A DNA stretch of 64,000 nt, taken from NCBI GenBank assembly GCA_022768465.1, contig JALELZ010000026.1, positions 88,329 to 152,328 of the forward strand, written 5' to 3'. The notes beneath the pieces are model-generated. The model made no database searches, was not told the origin of the DNA, and saw only the letters and a program-made list of their open reading frames with translations. The position numbers and the translations under genes were made by a program. Position 1 is the first letter of the stretch. The number at the start of each line of letters is the position of its first letter. Positions 1 through 8,615 of this stretch are shown here, in pieces. Source of the stretch: Lachnospiraceae bacterium (lineage in GTDB: Bacteria; Bacillota; Clostridia; Lachnospirales; Lachnospiraceae).

Positions 1-56
1 CGGATTTCTGGAAGGATTATCAGAGACTTGGCGGTACGGTAACATTAACTGAGTGA
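1..56 (+). CDS. aroA: 3' end of an upstream gene, probably EPSP synthase
   Basis: Only the last 17 codons are inside the window; the frame beginning at base 3 stays open to TGA at 54-56. The tail reads DFWKDYQRLGG, which resembles the conserved C-terminal segment of 5-enolpyruvylshikimate-3-phosphate synthases, where a Y-P-x-F-x-x-D-x-x-x-L pattern is usual. The next gene is aroC, the following step of the shikimate pathway, which supports the call. The fragment is too short to exclude another family. Confidence 0.55.
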   Translation, partial: DFWKDYQRLGGTVTLTE

Positions 57-151
57 CATTGAAAGTAAAAGGCTGAAAGTTGATTATAAGAAGTTGCGGA
101 TATAATATATACTGCGGCAGTAAATATATATAAAACAGCAGGAATAAAAAC

Positions 152-1174
152 ATGGCAAATTCGATAGGAAATATTTTTAGGTTTACGATCTGGGGACAGT
201 CACATGCACCGGCCATAGGAGTTACTATGGAAGGGCTTCCGGCAGGAATAAAGATCGATCAGGAAAAGCTGCAGAGCTTTCTGGACAGAAGAAGACCCGG
301 ACAAAATAAGTATTCTACGCCGAGAAAGGAAAGCGACACGGCAGAATTTATCGCAGGGCTTAATCCTGATGGGCTTACCTGCGGGTCGCCTGTTACTGCA
401 GTAATTAAAAACAGTAATACAAAGTCATCGGATTACAGTGAGCTTGAATATATCCCGAGGCCGGGGCATTCCGATTATCCTGCTATGATAAGATATGGAG
501 CAGGAAGAGATTTTGCCGGCGGCGGACAGTTTTCAGGACGTCTGACTGCGCCTTTATGCATTGCTGGCGGAGTTTGTCTGCAGATACTTGAGGCTATGAA
601 TATTCGCATAAGTGCAAGAGCTGTAATGATAGGCGGAAAGACAGAGGAAACTGCTATGCTTGAGGCCATAGAGAATGCAAGAGCAGAGGGTGATTCTGTC
701 GGAGGCATAGTTGAATGTGTTATAGAAGGGCTTCCGGCAGGTATAGGTGAGCCCATGTTTGATGGTATGGAAAGCCGTATAGCACAGACCGTATTCGGTA
801 TTCCTGCGGTAAAGGGTGTTGAGTTCGGAAACGGCTTTGGATGCGCTGCCTTAAGAGGAAGTGAAAATAATGATGCATTTTCGTATAACGGAGGCAGTGT
901 TATTACTAAGACCAATAACCACGGCGGCATATTGGGAGGAATTACATCGTCTATGCCTATAGTATTCAGAGCTGCCTTTAAGCCGACTCCGTCTATAGCA
1001 AAGGAGCAGGACAGCATTAACATTAATACAGCTGAAAATGTTAAGCTTAGCGTAAAGGGCAGACATGATCCGTGCATCGTGCTGAGAGCGGTGCCGTGCG
1101 TAGAGGCCGCGGCAGCAGCTGCTGTTTATGACGAAATACTTATGGCAAAGGCTTCAGGATTTGAAGCATTTTAA
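152..1174 (+). CDS. aroC: Chorismate synthase
   Basis: Converts 5-enolpyruvylshikimate-3-phosphate to chorismate, using reduced FMN, in the cytosol. The N-terminus (FRFTIWGQSHAPAIG) carries the family's conserved GxSHG-type loop, and the central G-A-G-R-D-F-A-G-G-G-Q-F-S-G-R-L-T segment (about residues 116-132) is the typical chorismate synthase core with the Ser-Gly-Arg phosphate-binding residues. A second family block, GGITSSMPIVFRAAFKPTPS, lies near residue 255-280. At 340 residues it is slightly shorter than the usual 350-390. It is followed 32 bp later by pheA, forming an aromatic operon with aroE-aroK and aroQ. Nothing odd was seen. Confidence 0.96.
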   Translation: MANSIGNIFRFTIWGQSHAPAIGVTMEGLPAGIKIDQEKLQSFLDRRRPGQNKYSTPRKESDTAEFIAGLNPDGLTCGSPVTAVIKNSNTKSSDYSELEYIPRPGHSDYPAMIRYGAGRDFAGGGQFSGRLTAPLCIAGGVCLQILEAMNIRISARAVMIGGKTEETAMLEAIENARAEGDSVGGIVECVIEGLPAGIGEPMFDGMESRIAQTVFGIPAVKGVEFGNGFGCAALRGSENNDAFSYNGGSVITKTNNHGGILGGITSSMPIVFRAAFKPTPSIAKEQDSININTAENVKLSVKGRHDPCIVLRAVPCVEAAAAAAVYDEILMAKASGFEAF

Positions 1175-1206
1175 GCATCGGGAATCTGAAAAAATAAGGG
1201 GAAAAT

Positions 1207-2358
1207 ATGGCAAGGAGCATTGAAGAGCTCAGAAAGAGCATCGATGAGATAGATAAAAGAATAGTAAAGGATATCGAGGAAAGGATGGATGTCGCAGCGG
1301 AAATTGCGGCATATAAAAAGGAGCACGGGCTCCCGACACTTGATCCGAGAAGAGAACGTGAAAAATTAGCTTCGATAGCCTCAATGGCAAGAGAAGATAT
1401 AAGACCATATTATCACGTGCTTTATTCACTGCTTTTCGAACTCAGCCGTTCATATCAGAATGAAATCAATAAAAATAACAGCGGCAAGTTCGATGAAATA
1501 AGAAAGGCCATAGAGGAAACTCCTAAAATGTTCCCTAAGGCCGCAGATGTGGCTTGCCAGGGCGTGGAGGGTTCATATTCCAGCATTGCCTGTGAAAAGA
1601 TTTTTGCAGCGCCGAATATTCAGTATTTCACCAGCTTTGAGGGCGTTTTTAATGCTGTAGAAAAGGGCTTCTGTAAATACGGTATTCTTCCTATAGAAAA
1701 TTCAACTGCAGGAAGTGTTAAGCAGGTCTATGATCTGATGCTTTCACATCATTTTTATGTTGTGCGAAGCACGAGGATCAAGATAAATCACTGCCTTGTT
1801 GCAAAGCCTGGAACTGATATTAAGAACATAAAGGAAATTGTCTCTCATGAGCAGGCGCTTAGCCAGTGCGAGGAATATTTAAAGAAGCTTGGTGCTGACA
1901 TAAAGATAACACCGGTTGAAAATACTGCTGTAGCTGCACAGATGGTGGCTAATTCTGACAGAAATGATATTGCAGCTTTATCCTCATACCGCTGTGCTGA
2001 GCTGTATGGCTTAAAGACTCTTGAGACCAATATAGCCGACTGCGGAAATAACCATACAAGATTCATCTGCATATCAAAGAAGCCTGAAATATATCCGGGT
2101 GCTGATAAGACTTCTCTCATGGTAGTCCTTTCCCACAGACCGGGTGCCCTTTATAAGATGCTGGCACGTTTTTATGCTCTCGGCATAAATCTGCAGAAGC
2201 TGGAGTCTCGTCCTATTCCTGAAAGAGATTTTGAGTTCATGTTCTACTTTGATCTTGATACATCTATTTATTCGGACGAGTTTGTACAGCTTATATGTGA
2301 TGTAAATGACTGCTGCGAGGAATTCCAGTATCTCGGAAGCTATAATGAGGTGATCTGA
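1207..2358 (+). CDS. pheA: Chorismate mutase / prephenate dehydratase (P-protein)
   Basis: Bifunctional enzyme taking chorismate to prephenate and then phenylpyruvate, the branch to phenylalanine. Three domains are visible in order: an AroQ-type helical chorismate mutase (residues about 1-85, starting SIEELRKSIDEIDKRIVKDI), a prephenate dehydratase domain (about 113-285, with CQGVEGSYSS and the PIENSTAGSV motif), and a C-terminal ACT regulatory domain (about 300-380) carrying PGALYKML and the ESRP motif that binds phenylalanine in this family. Feedback inhibition by Phe is therefore expected. The stop codon overlaps the start of the aroE-aroK gene by one base (TGATG), indicating translational coupling. 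Confidence 0.95.
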   Translation: MARSIEELRKSIDEIDKRIVKDIEERMDVAAEIAAYKKEHGLPTLDPRREREKLASIASMAREDIRPYYHVLYSLLFELSRSYQNEINKNNSGKFDEIRKAIEETPKMFPKAADVACQGVEGSYSSIACEKIFAAPNIQYFTSFEGVFNAVEKGFCKYGILPIENSTAGSVKQVYDLMLSHHFYVVRSTRIKINHCLVAKPGTDIKNIKEIVSHEQALSQCEEYLKKLGADIKITPVENTAVAAQMVANSDRNDIAALSSYRCAELYGLKTLETNIADCGNNHTRFICISKKPEIYPGADKTSLMVVLSHRPGALYKMLARFYALGINLQKLESRPIPERDFEFMFYFDLDTSIYSDEFVQLICDVNDCCEEFQYLGSYNEVI

Positions 2359-3584
2359 TGGATAGAAAATTCGGACTTTTGGGCGAAAAGCTCGGACACA
2401 GCTATTCTCCGCAAATACATGGTCTCTTAAAGGACTATGACTACAAGCTTTACGAGGTTGAAAGGGATGAGGTAAAGAGCTTTCTTGAGAACACAGAGCT
2501 TGGCGGTATGAATGTTACCATACCGTATAAAAAAACTGTCATGAAAGCCTGCGTCCGGCTTTCGGATGTTGCAGCAAAGATGGGAGCTGTCAATACATTA
2601 GTAAAGCGCGAGGACGGATGGCACGGGTATAATACGGATTACTACGGCTTTTGTGAGCTTACTGTCTCAAGCGGGATCAAGGTAGCTGATAAAAAATGTC
2701 TTGTATTAGGAAGCGGAGGCGCTTCGAATACAGTATGTCATGCACTTAAGGATCTCGGAGCTTCAGAGGTGATCGTTATAAGCAGAAGCGGCGAGAATAA
2801 TTATGATAATATAGCCCGCCACAAGGATGCAAGGATAATTGTAAATACTACACCGGTAGGAATGTATCCGAATAACGGAAGTGCAGCAGTGGATCTTAAG
2901 TTATTTACTGAATGCGAAGGTGTGCTGGATGTTATCTATAATCCGGCAAGGACAGCACTCTTATTACAGGCCGAAGAGCTTTCAATACCTCATGCGGGTG
3001 GGCTCTACATGCTTGTGGCACAGGCGAAAAAGAGTGCTGAGCTATTTACGGATACTGTAATCAAGTATGATGTCATAGCTAAAATTACAAAAAAATTGGA
3101 AGCTGATATGCAGAACATCATTCTTATAGGAATGCCGGGATCAGGAAAAAGCTCTATAGGAATGAAGCTTTCTGAGCTTTGCGGAAAAAGGCTTATAGAA
3201 GCTGATGCAGAGATTGAGAAAAAGGCAGGTAAGGACATTCCTTCCATATTCAGAGAGTCCGGTGAGGAAGAGTTTCGCAGGATAGAGACTGAGGTATTAA
3301 AAGAGGCCGGAAAGCTATCAGGCTGTATCATATCGACCGGAGGCGGATGCATTACCAGAAAGGAAAACTATCCTTTACTGCACCAAAACGGAAGGATAGT
3401 GTGGATAAAGAGAGATATTTCCAGACTTCCAGTGGATGGAAGACCGATATCGCAGTCAAATCCGTTAGAAAAGCTTTATGAAGAAAGAAAGGATAAGTAT
3501 GAGGCCTTTGCCGATGCTGTTATAGAAAATGACGGCACTGTGGAAAAAGCGGCTAAGGAAATACTTGAGATGATTCTAAAATGA
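2358..3584 (+). CDS. aroE-aroK: Shikimate dehydrogenase-shikimate kinase fusion
   Basis: A two-domain protein doing consecutive shikimate-pathway steps. Residues 1-about 245 are an AroE-type NADP shikimate dehydrogenase: KLGHSYSPQIH near the N-terminus, MNVTIPYK with the catalytic Lys, AVNTL, and the dinucleotide-binding GSGGASNT loop. From residue 251 a complete shikimate kinase begins with MQNIILIGMPGSGKSS, a Walker A loop, and continues with DADxEI-like EADAEIE and STGGG. The internal Met at base 3108 marks the domain junction; I see no ribosome site there strong enough to argue for separate translation. The last bases overlap the aroQ start (ATGA). Each domain has about its usual full length. 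Confidence 0.95.
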   Translation: MDRKFGLLGEKLGHSYSPQIHGLLKDYDYKLYEVERDEVKSFLENTELGGMNVTIPYKKTVMKACVRLSDVAAKMGAVNTLVKREDGWHGYNTDYYGFCELTVSSGIKVADKKCLVLGSGGASNTVCHALKDLGASEVIVISRSGENNYDNIARHKDARIIVNTTPVGMYPNNGSAAVDLKLFTECEGVLDVIYNPARTALLLQAEELSIPHAGGLYMLVAQAKKSAELFTDTVIKYDVIAKITKKLEADMQNIILIGMPGSGKSSIGMKLSELCGKRLIEADAEIEKKAGKDIPSIFRESGEEEFRRIETEVLKEAGKLSGCIISTGGGCITRKENYPLLHQNGRIVWIKRDISRLPVDGRPISQSNPLEKLYEERKDKYEAFADAVIENDGTVEKAAKEILEMILK

Positions 3585-4018
3585 AAATACTTGTTATTAA
3601 CGGACCAAATCTCAACATGCTCGGCATAAGAGAGCCGGCCATATACGGAAATCAGAATTATGCGGCATTAACAGCTTATGTTGAAGAGGTGTGTGCTGAG
3701 CATAATGCAGAGTGTGAGATATTTCAGAGTAATCATGAGGGATCAATAGTTGACCGTATTCAGCAGGCATATTTCGATAAGGTTGACGGAATAGTTATTA
3801 ATCCTGCCGCATATACGCATACGAGCGTGGCTATACTTGACGCACTTAAGGCTGTCTCAATTCCTGCAGTCGAGGTGCATCTTTCAAAGGTCAGTGAGAG
3901 AGAGTCCTTCAGACAGATATCCTATGCCGGAATGGCCTGTGTCAAAACCTATGCCGGATATGGCTTTGAGGGCTATAAAAAGGCTGTGGAGTATCTTATT
4001 GAAAATGTGAAAGCATGA
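3581..4018 (+). CDS. aroQ: Type II 3-dehydroquinate dehydratase
   Basis: Dehydrates 3-dehydroquinate to 3-dehydroshikimate by the dodecameric type II mechanism. Family marks are NGPNLNMLG at the N-terminus, the flexible loop with Arg and catalytic Tyr (about residues 18-23, EPAIYG), FQSNHEGSIVDRIQ, NPAAYTHTSVAILDAL with the catalytic His, and EVHLSKVSERESFR. Length of 145 is normal. It overlaps the upstream fusion gene by four bases and closes the aromatic operon, with a hairpin terminator about 40 bp downstream. Confidence 0.96.
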   Translation: MKILVINGPNLNMLGIREPAIYGNQNYAALTAYVEEVCAEHNAECEIFQSNHEGSIVDRIQQAYFDKVDGIVINPAAYTHTSVAILDALKAVSIPAVEVHLSKVSERESFRQISYAGMACVKTYAGYGFEGYKKAVEYLIENVKA

Positions 4019-4058
4019 AAATCTTATTTTACATTGTTTTAACATCATGATAATGTTT

Positions 4059-4094
4059 AAGCGGTAGAGTCTTTCAGGACTATGCCGCTTTTTA
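4059..4094 (+). terminator. Rho-independent terminator after aroQ
   Basis: AAGCGG at 4059-4064 pairs with CCGCTT at 4085-4090, with partial further pairing inward, and a T tract follows at 4089-4093. It ends the aromatic amino acid operon. Confidence 0.75.
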
Positions 4095-4157
4095 TACTTT
4101 TAGCATTTTGAACATGGATAATTATGCTGATCAATAGTAATCGGAGGGAATAGAAAT

Positions 4158-4799
4158 ATGGCAAAACAAATATGGAAGGGCGGAAATATGGTTTATCCCG
4201 TGCCGGCTGTAATGGTAAGTGTCGGCAATAAAGCCGGACAGACAAATATATTTACAGTTGCCTGGACCGGAAACGTATGTACAAATCCGCCGATGGTATA
4301 TATTTCGGTAAGACCGGAAAGATATTCTTATGAATTCATTGAGGAAACAGGCGAGTTTGTTCTTAACCTGACTACAGAAAAGCTTGCAAGGGCTACAGAT
4401 TTTTGCGGTGTGCGTTCTGGAAGAGATATTGATAAATGGACAGAATGCAGACTTACCCGGGAAAAAGCTGCAAAGCTTGAGTATGCACCTCTTATAAAAG
4501 AAAGCCCTGTAAATATTGAGTGCCGCGTAAAGCAGGCTCTTGATCTCGGAAGTCACAGAATGTATATTGCAGACGTTTTGTCTGTTGATGCGGATGAAGC
4601 TTATTTGGATGAAAAGGGCGGCTTCAGACTCGATAAGGCAGATCTGATAGCGTATTCACACGGTGATTACATGAGCCTCGGAGAAAAGCTCGGAAGCTTT
4701 GGCTATTCTGTAAAAAAGCCTGCAGTCAAGAAAGGGAGCTCTGCAAATTCAAAAAAGAAAGCTGCGAATAAGAAGATTTCAGCAGCCAATAAGAGCTAA
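4158..4799 (+). CDS. Flavin reductase-like (flavoredoxin, FMN-binding split barrel) protein
   Basis: A cytosolic flavoprotein of the DIM6/NTAB flavin-reductase family, expected to bind FMN and pass electrons; the physiological partner cannot be read from the sequence. Visible marks are PVPAVMVSVG at the N-terminus, the FTVAWTGNVCTNPPMVYISV block and GEFVLNLTTE, the usual FMN-site segments. The C-terminal 28 residues (from about 186) are a Lys/Ser/Ala-rich tail beyond the normal domain, possibly a nucleic-acid or membrane-surface binding extension. The ribosome site is GGAGGG at 4142-4147. It stands alone between a terminator on each side. Confidence 0.85.
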   Translation: MAKQIWKGGNMVYPVPAVMVSVGNKAGQTNIFTVAWTGNVCTNPPMVYISVRPERYSYEFIEETGEFVLNLTTEKLARATDFCGVRSGRDIDKWTECRLTREKAAKLEYAPLIKESPVNIECRVKQALDLGSHRMYIADVLSVDADEAYLDEKGGFRLDKADLIAYSHGDYMSLGEKLGSFGYSVKKPAVKKGSSANSKKKAANKKISAANKS

Positions 4800-4825
4800 G
4801 CTTAAAAAGGATTAAAAAAAAGTAA

Positions 4826-4850
4826 AAGCCCGCTTATTTAGTGCGGGCTT
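4826..4850. terminator. Bidirectional terminator between convergent genes
   Basis: AAGCCCGC at 4826-4833 and GCGGGCTT at 4843-4850 form an 8-bp perfect stem with a 9-nt loop. The better T tract is on the minus strand (the A-rich run at 4814-4827), so it probably ends the CAP gene, and may also stop the flavin reductase transcript. Confidence 0.75.
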
Positions 4851-4932
4851 AAATAAACATAAAGTATTAGTGTCGGTAAGACAAATAGATTGGTCTTATC
4901 AGCTTTATTTAATTAGGATATCAGCTGTGAGC

Positions 4933-5469
4933 TTATGGCCATGTGCCAAATTCCTGAACCCAGACAGTGCCTATGGAGGCTCTGATAAAGCATACACCGA
5001 GCTCATTGAAGTCGGCATTTAGGATATTGGCTCTGTGACCATCGGAAGCCATCCATGCGGCAACGACCTTTTCAGGCGAATCGAAACCGTTGGCGAGATT
5101 TTCACCTACAGCAATATAGCCCGGACATCCGGCATCGTCGAAGGCTGTATAGAAGCTTTGTCCGTCAGGTCTGTTATGGCTGAAGCTCTGAGCAGCTTCG
5201 TTGGCTCTGATCCTTGCTGCATTGGCGGCATTGTCACTCCATATAAGAGCAGGAACACCGTTACTTACTCTTTCGTTGTTAACAAGCTCAAAAACTTTTT
5301 TTGTAAATGTATCTTCCTGAGATACGACATATACAGCACCGAATTTCACTGCACCTGCTGCAGCTATAGGAAATACTGCCGATACTGCAAAAACAGCGGA
5401 TAAAAGTAATGCCATTGCACAGCGAAGGGCTGACTTGAGTCTGAAGTTTTTATAAATTCTATTATGCAT
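4933..5469 (-). CDS. Secreted CAP-domain (SCP/PR1-like) protein
   Basis: An N-terminal charged region and hydrophobic stretch (about residues 13-38, ending AVFPIAAAGA) look like a signal peptide, so the product is exported. Residues about 55-175 form a CAP domain: FELVNNERVSNGVPALIW, FSHNRPDGQSFYTAF with the family His, GENLANGF, and the C-terminal GHRANILNADFNELGVCF motif with the second conserved His. Such domains are common in clostridial exported proteins; their enzymatic role is generally unknown. No other domain (for example copper amine oxidase or SH3) is attached. Read convergently with the flavin reductase gene. Confidence 0.9.
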   Translation of the reverse strand: MHNRIYKNFRLKSALRCAMALLLSAVFAVSAVFPIAAAGAVKFGAVYVVSQEDTFTKKVFELVNNERVSNGVPALIWSDNAANAARIRANEAAQSFSHNRPDGQSFYTAFDDAGCPGYIAVGENLANGFDSPEKVVAAWMASDGHRANILNADFNELGVCFIRASIGTVWVQEFGTWP

Positions 5470-5704
5470 GATCGTCCTCCGTGCTGCTTATTTCGGATAG
5501 CCCTTATTTAATAAAAATATTGTACCATGGCATAGTGTCGTTTAGTGGATATTTACATGACAAAAGAGCATAAAAAGTGCATTTAATATACAGAAGCATT
5601 TATTTTTGATACAATTGACCGGACGGGCAGTAAAAATTATTACAGTGAAAATAATTACAGTACAAGCTGAACGAAATATTAAATTAGAAAAATAGGAGTA
5701 ATAT

Positions 5705-5953
5705 ATGTTTGAAAATATAGAAATGATGTTTAAATTAAAAAAAGCATGGGGCACTTTTTCAAAAAATCATCCCGGTGTAGCAGGCTTCTTCGGCCAGGTA
5801 GGCCGCCGAGGCATAGGTGAGGGCGCGGTGCTTGATATGAAGATAAGCTATCCTGACGGAACACATCTTGAGACCAATATGCGTGTGAATCAAGAAGATC
5901 TGGAGCTTGTACAGATGCTTAGAGAGCTTGCGGCAAAGCAGCAGAAAAAGTGA
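5705..5953 (+). CDS. Small conserved-looking protein of unknown function
   Basis: I do not recognise this 82-residue protein. It has an amphipathic N-terminal part (KKAWGTFSKNHPGVAGFF), a Gly-rich turn (GRRGIGEGA), a beta-like segment with DMKISYPDGTHLETNMRVN, and a charged helical end. No signal peptide or membrane segment is apparent, so it is probably cytosolic. An AGGAG site at 5695-5699 and a terminator at 6016-6058 support a real single-gene transcript. The region 5470-5704 upstream is AT-rich and contains no other gene that I can see. Confidence 0.65.
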   Translation: MFENIEMMFKLKKAWGTFSKNHPGVAGFFGQVGRRGIGEGAVLDMKISYPDGTHLETNMRVNQEDLELVQMLRELAAKQQKK

Positions 5954-6015
5954 TATTGCTGTTTGTGAAAGAGCAGATTTTTAAAATAGAATAAATCAAA
6001 ATGACATAAAAAAAC

Positions 6016-6058
6016 AAGATCCGGCAGTTGCTTAAGTTTAGGCATGCCGGATCTTTTT
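6016..6058 (+). terminator. Terminator after the 82-residue protein gene
   Basis: AAGATCCGGCA at 6016-6026 pairs perfectly with TGCCGGATCTT at 6045-6055, followed by a T run to 6058. This is a strong rho-independent terminator on the + strand, though A-rich sequence on the other side may let it also serve the minus-strand cyclophilin gene. Confidence 0.85.
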
Positions 6059-6111
6059 GCCAACAGATCACATTGTCGGCTGTATTAAAATGTATAAGTA
6101 TTTAAGCTTAA

Positions 6112-6630
6112 TCAGAGTGTTTCAGGCTCTTCAAAATCCTGCCCGAAGGTCTCAACAGTAACTGTCTTCATTACCTGATCCTCACGAGGTCTGTCGCTGT
6201 AGTCTGTAGCAACTCCTGCAATCTTATCTACTGTATCCATACCCTCGGTAACCTTTCCGAAGGCTGCATAAGCACCGTCAAGGTGAGGAGCATCCTGATG
6301 CATGATGAAGAACTGGCTTCCTGCAGAATCAGGGAACATTGATCTTGCCATGGAGATAACGCCTCTTGAATGCTTTAAGTCATTCTTGAAGCCGTTCTGA
6401 CCGAACTCACCCTTAATGCTGTAGCCAGGGCCGCCCATACCTGTTCCGTCAGGATCGCCTCCCTGGATCATGAAGCCAGGAATGACTCTGTGGAAGATAG
6501 TGCCGTCATAGAAATTATGATTAATAAGGCTGATGAAGTTCTTTACGGTGTTAGGAGCTATATCAGGATAAAGCTCAACCTTTATCATATCTCCGTTTTC
6601 CATTGTGATAGTAACTATAGGGTTCTGCAT
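6112..6630 (-). CDS. Cyclophilin-type peptidyl-prolyl cis-trans isomerase
   Basis: Catalyses proline isomerisation during protein folding; no signal peptide, so cytosolic. Visible motifs are NFISLINHNFYDGTIFHRVIPGFMIQGGD with the catalytic Arg and Phe, GYSIKGEF, SMARSMFPDSAGSQFFI and the HLDGAYAAFGKV block, in the usual order. An in-frame ATG exists 12 codons upstream, but AAGGAGGG lies 8 bases before the ATG at 6630, so I place the start there (172 residues). No neighbour on the same transcript is obvious. Confidence 0.92.
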   Translation of the reverse strand: MQNPIVTITMENGDMIKVELYPDIAPNTVKNFISLINHNFYDGTIFHRVIPGFMIQGGDPDGTGMGGPGYSIKGEFGQNGFKNDLKHSRGVISMARSMFPDSAGSQFFIMHQDAPHLDGAYAAFGKVTEGMDTVDKIAGVATDYSDRPREDQVMKTVTVETFGQDFEEPETL

Positions 6631-6752
6631 TGCTGTGCCCTCCTTTATAATTATGATATCCTGCACAACAACAGTCAGGGCTGATGCCTGCTGAAGATAA
6701 TGCGTTTTTAATTCTATACTATTTCAAGTGCTTTTATCAAGCTCTGCAGATA

Positions 6753-7295
6753 TTATTCGACTCTTGATAAAAGGCCTGTTTCTGAATCCATTATAAAGCC
6801 GTTGATTCGAATGTCCTTTGGCATCAGCGGGTGCTCCTTAAGTGCTCTTACGGTTTCATGAACAGAGTTTTCAACGGTATCAAAGCCGCCGAGCCATTTC
6901 TCAAGATCTATTCCGCTGTGACGGACTATGTCGATATGCTGTTTGTCAATGCCGCGTTCGACAAGCTTTTCAAGCATTTCATTTCCATCCATACCCTGAA
7001 CTCCGCAGTCTGTGTGTCCGATGACCATGACCTCTTCAACGCCGAGCTCGAGGATACCCACCAACAAGCTGCGCACAACAGACCCATAAGGATGAGTAGT
7101 GACTCCGCCGGCATTTTTAATCAGCTTAGCGTCACCGTTTTTGATCCCCAAAGCCGCAGGCAGCAGCTCAGTAAGTCTGGTGTCCATACATGTGAGTATG
7201 GCAAGCTTTTTATCAGGATATTTGCTTGTAAGATAAGGCTCATAGTCTTTGTTATCTACAAAAAGCCTGTTATATTCCATTATTTCATCAATCAT
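6753..7295 (-). CDS. Beta-class carbonic anhydrase
   Basis: Interconverts CO2 and bicarbonate with a Zn2+ centre. The zinc ligands are readable: C36 with the D38-R40 dyad in TCMDTRL, and H94 and C97 in GHTDCG. The glycine-rich loop KNAGGVTT sits between them, as expected. At 180 residues it is of the short beta-CA type common in anaerobes. It lies 70 bp upstream of dapF on the same strand in reading direction order dapF-CA, but each seems to have its own start region. Bicarbonate supply for carboxylation would be the expected role. Confidence 0.92.
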   Translation of the reverse strand: MIDEIMEYNRLFVDNKDYEPYLTSKYPDKKLAILTCMDTRLTELLPAALGIKNGDAKLIKNAGGVTTHPYGSVVRSLLVGILELGVEEVMVIGHTDCGVQGMDGNEMLEKLVERGIDKQHIDIVRHSGIDLEKWLGGFDTVENSVHETVRALKEHPLMPKDIRINGFIMDSETGLLSRVE

Positions 7296-7364
7296 ATTGT
7301 AGTCACCTTTAAGTCATCTATCATATTGGTGTTGTCTTAATACAATCATGTTCAGAGTTTGAAC

Positions 7365-8324
7365 TTAAAGAATAAGATTTTCGTCTGTTACCTCGCCTTT
7401 GGCAACTACGTTGGTAGGCCCTGTAAGAAACAGTCCGTGTACGCTTATGCTGCCGTCCTCTGATTCATCTATTTCTTCAACATCGATAATGAGTTCACCG
7501 CCTGTAACGGTAAAATGAATGTCGCTGCCGCTGGCCTTTCCTAAGAGTGTGAGAACGATTCCGGCGCAGCCGGTACCTGTTCCGCACGCATAGGTGAAGT
7601 CCTCAACGCCGCGCTCATAGGTTCTTTCATATATTTTGTTATCTCCGCTGACCTCTATGAAATTGACATTGGCACCCTTTGGAAGAGCGCTGTTCCATCT
7701 GAGCGCACGTCCTAATTCTCTAAGGATATTCTCATCGGCTGTCTCAAGGTGCTCACTTTTGCAGAGAGCAGCAATGTTGCCTTTGTATTCAACAACGAGA
7801 TGAGGAATGCCAGGATCACCTAAAACAAGATAACTGCATTCAACGACAAATTCCTCGACATCGGATTCAGCAATGAGATCACCGTAGGCGGTATGAGTCC
7901 AGAAGTCGAATTTATCATCCAAAATAAGCTTTTTATCGAGCTCAATCACACTCGGATCGTTTAAGCGAATGCGATAAAGCTGCTTATTAATGCAGCGACC
8001 GCTAACAAGACCTGCTGTAGTCTCAATTACAGGCTCTTCAGTAGCTGCGAGGCCGTTTTCATAACCATAGCGGCAAATGCATCTTGCGCCGTTGCCGCAC
8101 ATTTCACCGATGCTTCCGTCACTGTTATAAAAGAGCATGCGGTAGTCAGCCTGTACACCCTCACTCGGGCGTTCAACGACCATAAAACCGTCGGCACCTA
8201 TAGACAGATGACGTTCGCAAAGGGTTTTAGCGATATAAGGTAATTTCTCAACCGGTATTTGTTCTTCAATATTGTTAATGACTATAAAGTCATTTCCGGC
8301 ACCGTTCATTTTCCAGAATTTCAA
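7365..8324 (-). CDS. dapF: Diaminopimelate epimerase
   Basis: Interconverts LL- and meso-diaminopimelate for lysine and peptidoglycan synthesis. The two catalytic cysteines are visible: C76 in GEMCGNGARC and C247 in YACGTGTG. The N-terminus (FWKMNGAGNDF) and GADG are also family marks. At 319 residues it is longer than the typical 270-280, with extra sequence mostly between about residues 130 and 165. AGGAGG lies just before the ATG at 8324. I looked for a lysine riboswitch upstream and did not find a convincing one. Confidence 0.95.
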   Translation of the reverse strand: MKFWKMNGAGNDFIVINNIEEQIPVEKLPYIAKTLCERHLSIGADGFMVVERPSEGVQADYRMLFYNSDGSIGEMCGNGARCICRYGYENGLAATEEPVIETTAGLVSGRCINKQLYRIRLNDPSVIELDKKLILDDKFDFWTHTAYGDLIAESDVEEFVVECSYLVLGDPGIPHLVVEYKGNIAALCKSEHLETADENILRELGRALRWNSALPKGANVNFIEVSGDNKIYERTYERGVEDFTYACGTGTGCAGIVLTLLGKASGSDIHFTVTGGELIIDVEEIDESEDGSISVHGLFLTGPTNVVAKGEVTDENLIL

Positions 8325-8502
8325 ATCGTTTCCTCCTGTTTTGTAAAAAGCACGGAGCTTAATGAGTATTTTAAGTTTAATACTTAGAATTTCTGTAAGC
8401 TAAAAAGCTGTGTTCCGGAGAACATAACTATAGTTTATCATAAAATGAATGTATTAAATGTGAAATAACAAATATGAATGTATATATTTTTTGTATATAC
8501 AT

Positions 8503-8584
8503 AAGAAAACCACCGGATAATGAAGCAAACTCCAATTGTCAGACCTAAAAGTTAACATTGGGAGCTCACCTCATAAACCGGTGG
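8503..8584 (-). terminator. Long hairpin terminator after the panE-like gene
   Basis: On the minus strand CCACCGG (8584-8578) pairs with CCGGTGG (8516-8510) and TTTT follows at 8509-8506 with one C nearby. Inside, CTCC-AATxGT segments pair imperfectly, giving a rod of about 75 nt. This ends the minus-strand reductase transcript. The remainder of 8325-8502 is AT-rich and shows no gene. Confidence 0.7.
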
Positions 8585-8615
8585 CATTTATTATCGGCTA
8601 ATTATCATTTAATTA

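Noticed and set aside
475..1077. 200-codon minus-strand open frame opposite aroC
   Set aside because: Lies entirely within a well-supported gene on the other strand, with no ribosome site and a composition (Ser/Pro/Ile-rich) typical of a reverse shadow.
8325..8502. Lysine riboswitch upstream of dapF
   Set aside because: The region is AT-rich and shows neither the long multi-helix core nor a terminator/antiterminator pair.
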